From Oxalobacter sp. (GTDB lineage Bacteria; Pseudomonadota; Gammaproteobacteria; Burkholderiales; Burkholderiaceae_D): DNA of 64,000 nt. This document shows, piece by piece, positions 55,070 through 64,000 of this stretch. The DNA is taken from NCBI GenBank assembly GCA_016291665.1, contig JAEEYE010000010.1, positions 1 through 64,000 of the forward strand. Direction: 5' to 3'. The position numbers and the translations under genes were made by a program. The stretch's first letter is position 1; each line of letters begins with the position of its first letter. The notes under the pieces were generated by a model that ran no database searches, was not told the DNA's origin, and worked only from the letters and a program-made list of their open reading frames with translations.

Positions 55070-55110
55070 GGTAGCCTCTTGCCTAAGAATCTTCAGCGGT
55101 AGTCTCTTGC
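55070..55110. promoter_or_regulatory. Pair of 13-base direct repeats upstream of the unknown operon
   Basis: GGTAGCCTCTTGC (55070-55082) and GGTAGTCTCTTGC (55098-55110) differ at one base and are spaced 28 bases start to start. A TCATATGG/CCATATGA inverted pair (55046-55053, 55123-55130) flanks them. The position upstream of the minus-strand operon suggests an activator or repressor site. Confidence 0.45.
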
Positions 55111-55159
55111 TTTCGAAACGAGCCATATGATACCGCAAAAAAGTGGGTTTATCGGGTGG

Positions 55160-55594
55160 CTAGCGGTTTTTTTTCGGAAGGAGGTTTCCAATCTTTTCAA
55201 GAAGAAAAGCGATGATTTGAGAAGAAGGGGAAGCTTGTTTGCTCGAATTGGAAAGGCCCCCTATTCCCATGACCGCTTGGACTAGAGGCATGATGGTTGA
55301 GGTATACCTCAGCAACTTTGAAAAAAGCCCTTCTTTCTTAGTAGAAGGCAGCGGTTGAGGCGTTTTTTTCTTAGTGAAAAAGCGCCAAGGCTTAAGGAGA
55401 AGCAATGCGAGAGTGCCGCCTCCGAATGCCCACGGTTTAATACCTATCGCTTTGATTTTCTTGGCAAGCTGGAAGCTTTTGGTAACGGCGTTTGGACCAA
55501 CCACAACCGTTTTGGTTTGGATGGTAAGTGCTTCCCTTAAGAGCCGGCCTGCTACAAGGAGCTCTTTTTTGCGGTCTTCTCTTGAGGTTGCCAT
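55160..55594 (-). CDS. YqjK-like protein, third gene of yqjD-yqjE-yqjK
   Basis: A 144-residue protein with basic N-terminus, a short hydrophobic stretch (about 53-68, FGGGTLALLLLKPW) and a lysine-rich remainder. Similarity to YqjK is weak; assignment rests on its place after a YqjD-type and a YqjE-type gene, as in enterobacteria. Role unknown, probably inner-membrane. Confidence 0.65.
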   Translation of the reverse strand: MATSREDRKKELLVAGRLLREALTIQTKTVVVGPNAVTKSFQLAKKIKAIGIKPWAFGGGTLALLLLKPWRFFTKKKTPQPLPSTKKEGLFSKLLRYTSTIMPLVQAVMGIGGLSNSSKQASPSSQIIAFLLEKIGNLLPKKNR

Positions 55595-55603
55595 TGGGGC
55601 TCC

Positions 55604-55987
55604 TTATTCAGGGGAAGCAGGTTTTACAGATGATTTCAGACTGGCAATGTCATTTGCGATTTCTTCGCGGGTCTGAGCTAGAATCTTTGGTTTGTTTTTG
55701 ATACTGCTGCGTACTTTTAGGGCAAGGATTAGTCCGATGATGAGGAAGAATGCGGAAACACCTCCCAGTGCGCCGATGCGGCAGGTATCCCAGTAAAGTA
55801 CAACAATCAAGATGCCCGCCATGACAATGCCGACGAAAATACAGAAAAAGGCCGCAACGGCAAAGGCAATATAGCCAATGATGCGGCCTAATTCCTCCTG
55901 CAATTCAATGGAGGCAAGTTCAGCCCTGTTTTTCGCGATAGCAAATACAGTACCTGCTATCTTTGACAAGGTATCAAACAGTGCCAT
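55604..55987 (-). CDS. yqjE: YqjE/phage-holin-family inner-membrane protein
   Basis: A 127-residue protein with two membrane helices (about 33-60 and 68-92) and amphipathic ends; KNRAELASIELQEELGR is typical of the YqjE (DUF1469) group. It lies 17 bases downstream of the yqjD-type gene and 9 bases upstream of the yqjK-type gene. The function is unknown; no phage genes are nearby, so a holin role is not implied. Confidence 0.8.
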   Translation of the reverse strand: MALFDTLSKIAGTVFAIAKNRAELASIELQEELGRIIGYIAFAVAAFFCIFVGIVMAGILIVVLYWDTCRIGALGGVSAFFLIIGLILALKVRSSIKNKPKILAQTREEIANDIASLKSSVKPASPE

Positions 55988-56004
55988 AGATGCCAGGCTT
56001 AATC

Positions 56005-56331
56005 TTAGTCTTTCTTATAGATGGCACGAGCAACGAGGAAACCGGTCAGGGTACCTAAAATTGCAATGAGGCCAACGGTTTTTGCAGGATGTTCTTTGCC
56101 ATATTCAACGGCACAGACAGCTGCTTTTTTAGCTTTGTCAACGACAACTTCTTCTGCGTGACCAAGCATGAACTTAGCTTCAGCAATCGCTTCTTCCAGT
56201 TTTTTCTTTGCGCCTTGGAGGGCATCACTTTCGTATGCTTCAGCAATTTTTTCTTCTGCATTGGTAACGATGGATTTCAGACCGCCAATGATGCCATCTT
56301 TTGCCTGACCTGCATTTTCAAGAATTTCCAT
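56005..56331 (-). CDS. yqjD: DUF883 (ElaB/YqjD) membrane-anchored ribosome-associated protein
   Basis: A 108-residue protein with a long charged helical region (10-75) and a single C-terminal membrane helix (83-102) with basic tail YKKD. Homologues in E. coli are stationary-phase inner-membrane proteins that bind ribosomes through the N-terminus. First gene of the yqjD-E-K unit; an AAAGGA site precedes the ATG. Confidence 0.85.
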   Translation of the reverse strand: MEILENAGQAKDGIIGGLKSIVTNAEEKIAEAYESDALQGAKKKLEEAIAEAKFMLGHAEEVVVDKAKKAAVCAVEYGKEHPAKTVGLIAILGTLTGFLVARAIYKKD

Positions 56332-56438
56332 GGTTTAATCCTTTCCTATCAAAAAAGATACAGAAATGCTTTCAAAAACCGTCTTTGGATACAGGTGGAT
56401 TTTCTAATCCGTCCTACCCATCGACCCTTTTCGCCATA

Positions 56439-57332
56439 TTAACGCAGACTATAGTCAAGTACAATCCCGATAAACAATGAAATCCCCAACCAGTTGTTAT
56501 GGTTGAAGGCCGCAAGGCAGTTTTCCCGCTTTCGGTTTCGGATTAAAAACCAATGATAGATGGTACAACCTACTGCACCCAGCCAGCCTGCCAGTGCCCA
56601 ATAGCCTAGCCCAACATCATATCCAATGAAAAGCGTGAGGATTAATGCAAGTATGTAACAGAGCATGATGGCGGTAATGTCAAATCGTCCGAACGTGATG
56701 GCAGATGTTTTAAGCCCCAGTTTTAAGTCGTCATCACGGTCTGCAATTGCGTATTCCGTATCGTAGGCTAGTGTCCATGCAATATTTGCCAAGAGAAGAA
56801 GCCATGCCTGCAGAGGTATAGTATCCAAGACAGCGGCATATGCCATGGGGATGCCAAAACCAAACGCCAACCCTAGCCAAGCCTGAGGCAATGGAAAAAA
56901 GCGTTTGAAAAGCGGGTAGACGCCAGCGATAAATGCTGCGGCAAATGAGAGCAGAATTGTTAGGCGGTTAAGTGGCAATATTAATATGAATGAGACGAGT
57001 GCGAGTAGGGCGGTTACCCAGAGTGCTTCTTTGGGATTGATTAAGCCTTGGGCAAGAACCCTGTTTTTAGTTCGTAAAACGTGTCCGTCAATGTCTCTAT
57101 CAAAGTAGTCGTTGATTGCGCAGCCTGCTGAGCGCATCAAAAAGGTTCCCAGAGAAAAGATAACGATATGGGAAATAGGTGGAAGCCCTTCCGCTGCGAG
57201 CCAGAGAGCACCGAGTGTTGGCCAAAGTAAGAGTAGTGTGCCGATTGGACGGTCGAAACGGATAAGTTTAAGGTAAAGACTCAACCGCGAGGGCGTATGA
57301 TTAGCTATCAGCGGGTTCTTGGCGTTAGGCAT
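56439..57332 (-). CDS. ubiA: 4-hydroxybenzoate polyprenyltransferase
   Basis: A 297-residue inner-membrane prenyltransferase with 8-9 helices that attaches the polyprenyl tail to 4-hydroxybenzoate in ubiquinone synthesis. The two aspartate motifs are present: [10 protein letters not shown] in the first half and [12 protein letters not shown] in the second. It overlaps recG by 8 bases. Its presence, with ubiX elsewhere, implies a quinone pathway although bc1 genes are not found at their usual site. Confidence 0.94.
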   Translation of the reverse strand: MPNAKNPLIANHTPSRLSLYLKLIRFDRPIGTLLLLWPTLGALWLAAEGLPPISHIVIFSLGTFLMRSAGCAINDYFDRDIDGHVLRTKNRVLAQGLINPKEALWVTALLALVSFILILPLNRLTILLSFAAAFIAGVYPLFKRFFPLPQAWLGLAFGFGIPMAYAAVLDTIPLQAWLLLLANIAWTLAYDTEYAIADRDDDLKLGLKTSAITFGRFDITAIMLCYILALILTLFIGYDVGLGYWALAGWLGAVGCTIYHWFLIRNRKRENCLAAFNHNNWLGISLFIGIVLDYSLR

Positions 57333-59349
57333 TTAAGAAATCCTCACGATTGGCAAGCCAGCGTGTGAGATGGGCATCGATGATATTTTCACTATCTGGT
57401 ACCTCTCCGTTTAATAGCATTTTCGCAGTATCCGTTGCCTTGTCAATTAAGGGAACATCTTGTTCGAGGTCGGCAAACCGAAACATCTGTTGTCCGGATT
57501 GGCGTGCTCCTAGGAATTCGCCAGGGCCTCTGATTTCAAGATCCTCTTGGGCAATTCGGAAGCCGTCAGTCGTTTTTCGCATGATGCCAAGGCGTTTTCT
57601 TGCGACAAATCCAAGAGGGCTTTGGTAAAGCAGTAAGCAGGCGCTCTTAGCACTACCCCGCCCTACGCGTCCTCTAAGCTGGTGGAGTTGGGATAACCCA
57701 AACCGTTCGGCATGTTCGATGATCATTAATGAGGCATTGGGAACATCTACGCCAACTTCAATGACGGTGGTGGTGACTAATACATGAATGCGCCCTGCCT
57801 GGAAATCAGCCATGACAGCTTGCTTCTCTGCTGGTTTCATCCTTCCGTGTAAAAGCCCGACATTGAGTCCTGTTAGGACTTGCGTCAGGTGCTCGTGGGT
57901 TTCGATGGCATTTTGTAGTTCAAGTGTTTCTGACTCCTCAATCAGAGGGCATACCCAATAAACCTGCCGGCCTTCTTTGGCGGCAACATGAATTCGAGAA
58001 ATGACTTCTTCGCGCCGACTGTCGTCAATCAGCCGTGTTAGGACTGGTGTTCGGCCTGGCGGGAGTTTATCAATGATTGAAACATCAAGGTCTGCGTAAA
58101 AAGTCATCGCTAGAGTACGCGGTATTGGTGTAGCACTCATCATCAGCTGGTGAGGTTGCAATTGCCCTTTAAGTCCTTTTTGCCTTAATGTTAAGCGGTG
58201 GCTGACGCCAAATCGGTGTTGCTCATCAATAATGACGAGACCTAGGTTGGCATAAGAAACATCATCTTGAATAAGGGCATGTGTGCCGACGATAAAATGC
58301 GCATCCCCAGTTGCAATGGCTGAAATTGTGGGTAAGCGCTCACTTTTTTTCATGTTACCGTTTAGCAAGACCGTTGATAGTCCGAGTGGAACAAGCCATT
58401 CAGAAATTCGCAGATAATGTTGTTCAGCCAGAATTTCTGTTGGTGCCATCAGGGCGACTTGATAACCGTTGTCGATAGCTTTAAGGGCGGCCAGTGCTGA
58501 CACGATCGTTTTGCCACTTCCGACATCGCCTTGTAGAAGGCGTTGCATAGGCCGCGTGTGTTTGAGGTCTGCCAATATTTCGTTTAATGCTTTTGTTTGT
58601 GCGTCTGTAAGCTTAAAGGGTAGATTGGCTGTGAATTGCTGTGAGTGTATCCCTTCATTCAGGAAAGGGGGGGCTTTTTGCGCTTGCCGTGATTGCCTTG
58701 CGCGCCGCATAGACAGTTGTTGTGCAAGCAGTTCATCAAATTTGATGCGTTGCCATGCAGGATGGGTGCGGTCAGAAAGGGCATTGATATTGGCGTTAGC
58801 GGCTGGATGGTGCAGGAAACGGATAGAACGTTCAAAGGTCGGTAGCCGTAGCGATTTCAATAAGGATATAGGGAGGGTATCGGTGAGTGGTGTATCAGCT
58901 AGGGCAGTGTTTATTTGGTTGCGCAGGTATTTCTGGGTAATGCCTGCGGCGGCGGGATAGACAGGCGTCAATTCTGTGGGAAGTGGGGTATTTTCAGAAA
59001 CCATCTGGTAGGTTGGGTGGATGATTTCTGTACCGTAGTAAGATGTTTTTGCCTGTCCTCGGGCACGGATGCGTTTTCCAGCCGTTAGTTGCTTAATCTG
59101 AGAGCCGTAAAAGTTGATGAACCTGAGTGTCATATAGGCAGTTTCATCGCTTACGGTGATAATTAATTGCTTTCGAGGGTGCTGCACGATATCAGCATGC
59201 TGGATGACGCCTTCAATCTGTACGGTACTGTAAGAATGACGGCATGCATCAGCAATTGATGTTAATTTTGTTTCATCTTCGTAGCGCATCGGAAGATGAA
59301 AGATACAGTCCATCTTGGAATGGATGCCTAGTTTTTTAAGTTTCTCCAT
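57325..59349 (-). CDS. recG: ATP-dependent DNA helicase RecG
   Basis: A 674-residue branch-migrating helicase acting on stalled forks and Holliday junctions. An N-terminal wedge/OB domain (residues 1-220) is followed by helicase motifs [15 protein letters not shown] (a DExH box), [12 protein letters not shown]-like as [11 protein letters not shown], and QLRGRVGRG. The length is near the usual 690; the ATG at 59349 may miss a few N-terminal residues. It is divergent from queA. Confidence 0.95.
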   Translation of the reverse strand: MEKLKKLGIHSKMDCIFHLPMRYEDETKLTSIADACRHSYSTVQIEGVIQHADIVQHPRKQLIITVSDETAYMTLRFINFYGSQIKQLTAGKRIRARGQAKTSYYGTEIIHPTYQMVSENTPLPTELTPVYPAAAGITQKYLRNQINTALADTPLTDTLPISLLKSLRLPTFERSIRFLHHPAANANINALSDRTHPAWQRIKFDELLAQQLSMRRARQSRQAQKAPPFLNEGIHSQQFTANLPFKLTDAQTKALNEILADLKHTRPMQRLLQGDVGSGKTIVSALAALKAIDNGYQVALMAPTEILAEQHYLRISEWLVPLGLSTVLLNGNMKKSERLPTISAIATGDAHFIVGTHALIQDDVSYANLGLVIIDEQHRFGVSHRLTLRQKGLKGQLQPHQLMMSATPIPRTLAMTFYADLDVSIIDKLPPGRTPVLTRLIDDSRREEVISRIHVAAKEGRQVYWVCPLIEESETLELQNAIETHEHLTQVLTGLNVGLLHGRMKPAEKQAVMADFQAGRIHVLVTTTVIEVGVDVPNASLMIIEHAERFGLSQLHQLRGRVGRGSAKSACLLLYQSPLGFVARKRLGIMRKTTDGFRIAQEDLEIRGPGEFLGARQSGQQMFRFADLEQDVPLIDKATDTAKMLLNGEVPDSENIIDAHLTRWLANREDFLNA

Positions 59350-59383
59350 GTTTGGGCATTTTACCTGTATGCGTAAACGCGGC

Positions 59384-59389
59384 TATACT
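59384..59389 (+). promoter_or_regulatory. Possible -10 element of the queA-tgt operon
   Basis: TATACT about 47 bases before the queA ATG in the 86-base gap from recG. The best -35 at 17 bases (TTACCT) is poor. Confidence 0.35.
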
Positions 59390-59435
59390 TGCACTGCCAA
59401 AATTTCTGTTTCTTGTGCCCGATTTCCATTAAGAG

Positions 59436-61605
<2,170 letters not shown>

Positions 61606-61720
61606 AACTTCTGCGCGGGTTTAAATAAGTCTAAGTCGTTTCTATGTTGGTTTTTTGTTTCTCCAATGCGGGAGGGCTATATGATGTCCCGGCAGAAAAG
61701 CATGAAAAATCATTGTGTAG

Positions 61721-61729
61721 TGTTACAAT
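61721..61729 (+). promoter_or_regulatory. Possible extended -10 promoter of yajC-secD
   Basis: TGTTACAAT: the TG-n element followed by TACAAT (61724-61729). Transcription from about 61736 would place the ATG at 61765 as the natural yajC start. No good -35. Confidence 0.45.
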
Positions 61730-61764
61730 CTAAGATTACGTTAAAAATCGGTCTTGGAGTTTTC

Positions 61765-62205
61765 ATGTTGATTAGCAACGCATATGCGGATACAGCTGCA
61801 TCGTCAGGCTTTTCCTTAGGTAGCTTAGGTAGCCTTTGGCCAATAGCCTTGATGTTTGTCTTGGTTTATTTCTTGATGATCCGTCCTCAAAGGAAGAAAC
61901 AGAAAGAACAGCAGGACATGATCAGTGCGCTTGTAATCGGTGATGAAATTCTGACATCAGGAGGCATCATCGGAAAGGTGCTCCGTGTTGAAGAAGGATT
62001 TGTTGTGCTTGAGATTTCCGCTGGCAACAGCATGGTTGTACAGAAAAATGCCATTGTTTCCATGCTACCGAAAGGAAGTATTGATGCCATGTTAAATGGT
62101 GATCCGGTTAACAGGGCTGAATCCGAAGAAATGGGAAGAGCTACTGATAACGTGAAAGAGGCTGATACCCAAAAGGATTCCGCGACACCAGGGCAGAACG
62201 CTTAA
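61765..62205 (+). CDS. yajC: Sec translocon accessory protein YajC
   Basis: A 146-residue protein with an N-terminal region (ISNAYADTAA), one membrane helix (about 28-48) and the YFLMIRPQRKKQKEQQ block marking the membrane exit. It associates with SecDF. The ATG at 61765 follows TTGGAG and matches the usual betaproteobacterial start; the frame is open 33 codons upstream. secD follows 35 bases later. Confidence 0.93.
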   Translation: MLISNAYADTAASSGFSLGSLGSLWPIALMFVLVYFLMIRPQRKKQKEQQDMISALVIGDEILTSGGIIGKVLRVEEGFVVLEISAGNSMVVQKNAIVSMLPKGSIDAMLNGDPVNRAESEEMGRATDNVKEADTQKDSATPGQNA

Positions 62206-62240
62206 TCCAAGATTGAGAAAGCATTTCATTTGATTGCATT

Positions 62241-64000
62241 ATGAACCGTTACCCACTTTGGAAATATCTCCTTATTGTTGTAGCCATTGTGTTTGGGTTG
62301 ATTTATACCGCCCCGAACTTCTTTGGTGAGTCACCGGCCATCCAGATTAGTAGCGTCAAGTCCACAGTGAAAATCGATACCCAGATGATGGGGAAAGTTG
62401 AGAAATTGATGGCAGACAATGGTCTTCAGACAGACGGACTTTACTTTGATGCGGATGGCATGCACTCAACAGTTAAAGTGCGTTTTGCCGATACGGCAGC
62501 CCAGTTCAAGGCAAAGGAAATCCTTGAAAAAACATTAAATCCTGACCAAGAAGATCCAACTTACAGTATTGCGTTCAACCTCTTGCCTAATACCCCACAA
62601 TGGTTGCAGAAACTGCATGCTGCACCTATGTATTTAGGACTTGACTTGCGTGGTGGTGTTCACTTCCTGATGAAGGTCGATGTAGATGCTGCTATTAATG
62701 CGCGGATTCAGGGGTTGCAGATTTCTGCACGTAACCTGATGCGTGAAAATAATATCCACTATTCCAGCTTTGTCCGAGTTCGCGACAGCATCGAATTACA
62801 GTTTGCAGATCCAACGTTGCGCCAGCGTGCTGAAGAGATTTTGAGAAAGGGGCTACCTGATGCAGCTTTGCAGACAGAAGCAGAAGGTGGAACCAACAAA
62901 CTGACTTTGACGCTGACTCCGGAAGCTCTCAAAGAGGTTCGTGAAAACAGTGTTAAACAGAACATTGCAACACTTTCCAAGCGTGTGAATGAATTGGGTG
63001 TGAATGAACCGGTTATCCAGCAACAGGGTGCCGATTGTATTGTTGTCCAATTGCCTGGTGTTCAGGATGTTGCCCGTGCAAAAGACATTATTGGTCGTAC
63101 GGCAACTCTTGAGGTTCGAATGGTGGATGAGACAGTAACCCGCGGTAATGAGGAAACTTCCCCAATTCCTTTGGGATCTGAACTGTTCCGCCAAGGCAAA
63201 AATACGCCAGTCGTTCTGTACAAAGAACCGGTGTTGACGGGTGAATACATTACCAATGCTTCCCCTGTTCGTGACCAGTACCAGCAGCCTGCTGTTAGTG
63301 TTGATTTGAATGGTGATGGTGGCCGAAAGATGCGTGAAGCAACCCGTTACCGTATTGGTAAGCCGATGGCCATTGTGCTCTTTGAAAAGGGCAAAGGCGA
63401 AGTCTTGACGGTAGCGACTATTCGTGATGAGTTGGGTGCGCGCTTCCAAATTTCTGGTATGGGTTCTGCTGAAGCAGCAACTGACCTCGCATTGCTGTTA
63501 AGGGCGGGTTCCTTGGCGGCACCAATGCAGATTATCGAAGAAAGAACCATCGGGCCGCAGTTGGGTGCCGAAAACATCGAGAAAGGCTTTGCATCTACGT
63601 TGTATGGTTTTGTTGCTGTGGCCATTTTCATGATCCTTTACTACATGCTCTTTGGCGTGTTCAGTGTGATTGGCTTGGTCGTCAATATGCTGTTGATGAT
63701 TGCAATCCTTTCCATGATTCAGGTGACCCTGACCTTGCCGGGTATTGCGGCAATGGCCTTGACGCTGGGTATGGCGATTGACTCGAATGTGCTGATTAAT
63801 GAACGTATCCGTGAAGAGTTGCGCGCTGGGTATAGTCCTCATACAGCTCTTTACAATGGGTTTAGTTCCGCATGGGCAACGATCCTTGACTCAAACATCA
63901 CGACGTTGATTGCAGGTGTTGCGTTGCTCGTCTTTGGGACGGGACCAATCCGAGGCTTTGCTGTTGCGCATTGTATCGGGATCCTGACTTCGATGTTCTC
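62241..64000 (+). CDS. secD: Protein translocase subunit SecD (3' end outside window)
   Basis: The reading frame starts at ATG 62241 (MNRYPLWKYLLIVVAIVFG) and is open to the end of the window, giving 586 residues of a protein usually about 620 long. SecD with SecF uses the proton gradient to pull secreted proteins through SecYEG. Residues 8-25 form the first membrane helix; LGLDLRGGVHFLMKVD begins the periplasmic P1 domain, and the C-terminal part shows the membrane bundle with GMAIDSNVLINERIREE carrying the conserved aspartate. No clear ribosome site precedes the ATG. The truncation is only the window edge. Confidence 0.96.
   Translation, partial: MNRYPLWKYLLIVVAIVFGLIYTAPNFFGESPAIQISSVKSTVKIDTQMMGKVEKLMADNGLQTDGLYFDADGMHSTVKVRFADTAAQFKAKEILEKTLNPDQEDPTYSIAFNLLPNTPQWLQKLHAAPMYLGLDLRGGVHFLMKVDVDAAINARIQGLQISARNLMRENNIHYSSFVRVRDSIELQFADPTLRQRAEEILRKGLPDAALQTEAEGGTNKLTLTLTPEALKEVRENSVKQNIATLSKRVNELGVNEPVIQQQGADCIVVQLPGVQDVARAKDIIGRTATLEVRMVDETVTRGNEETSPIPLGSELFRQGKNTPVVLYKEPVLTGEYITNASPVRDQYQQPAVSVDLNGDGGRKMREATRYRIGKPMAIVLFEKGKGEVLTVATIRDELGARFQISGMGSAEAATDLALLLRAGSLAAPMQIIEERTIGPQLGAENIEKGFASTLYGFVAVAIFMILYYMLFGVFSVIGLVVNMLLMIAILSMIQVTLTLPGIAAMALTLGMAIDSNVLINERIREELRAGYSPHTALYNGFSSAWATILDSNITTLIAGVALLVFGTGPIRGFAVAHCIGILTSMF

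Noticed and set aside
55604-55987. Holin-like protein as sign of a prophage
   Set aside because: The yqjD-yqjE-yqjK arrangement explains it; no phage genes are nearby.

Overview
The window is an ordinary, densely coded stretch of bacterial chromosome. I see no phage, insertion sequence, CRISPR array or rRNA. Gene content and order point to a Burkholderiales betaproteobacterium: a complete mlaFEDACB set (order F-E-D-A-C-B) followed by an ABC-2 exporter, murA, hisGDCBHAFIE, a HIT protein, Nif3 and sspAB, with queA-tgt-yajC-secD elsewhere. The base composition is not GC-rich. Several traits suggest an anaerobic, organic-acid-using member such as Oxalobacter (Oxalobacteraceae). These are a CoA-transferase of the succinyl-CoA:acetate type, an alanine/serine-glyoxylate aminotransferase with a strong leader and terminator, a flavodoxin/2[4Fe-4S] protein typical of anaerobes, two NSS amino-acid symporters, and the absence of petABC (cytochrome bc1) and tatABC from the place where related aerobes carry them. 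The genus is an inference, not a demonstration.

Layout. 1-2.4 kb: end of DAHP synthase, yajQ, murB. 2.4-5.5 kb: four tightly packed genes mtnP-class II aldolase-apt-mtnA, which together read as a methylthioadenosine/5'-deoxyadenosine salvage route (DHAP-shunt type). 5.6-8 kb: argF and argG. 8-16.5 kb: cca, a Slt-type lytic transglycosylase, fau, waaC, dolP, a GmhA/DiaA sugar isomerase, rsmI and the flavodoxin-ferredoxin. 16.5-20.3 kb: kup and ettA. 20.4-26.2 kb: phospholipid-trafficking mla operon plus an ABC-2 exporter. 26.3-34.7 kb: murA and the full histidine pathway, with many ATGA stop/start overlaps. 34.7-36.7 kb: nif3, sspA, sspB and tRNA-Thr(UGU). 36.7-42.6 kb: the only gap longer than 300 bases, then the CoA-transferase, a porin and two convergent NSS transporters. 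42.6-46.3 kb: nitroreductase-tex-ubiX. 46.4-51.2 kb: SWIM/SNF2 helicase and the aminotransferase. 51.2-56.4 kb: yggT-yggU, ampD with its small membrane partner, yggS, a two-gene operon of unknown function, and yqjD-yqjE-yqjK. 56.4-64 kb: recG-ubiA, then queA-tgt-yajC-secD, with secD cut by the window edge.

Most genes are housekeeping. The parts that most repay a second look are the mtn/aldolase/apt cluster, the inferred loss of tat and bc1 genes, the sugar isomerase that keeps GmhA active-site residues in a diaA-dolP setting, the unknown two-gene operon at 54-55 kb, and several unusually good inverted repeats in intergenic regions (argF-argG, gmhA-rsmI, the aminotransferase leader, and a 26-base perfect palindrome at 53.9 kb). 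Promoters, operators and terminators were called by eye from consensus and base pairing only.
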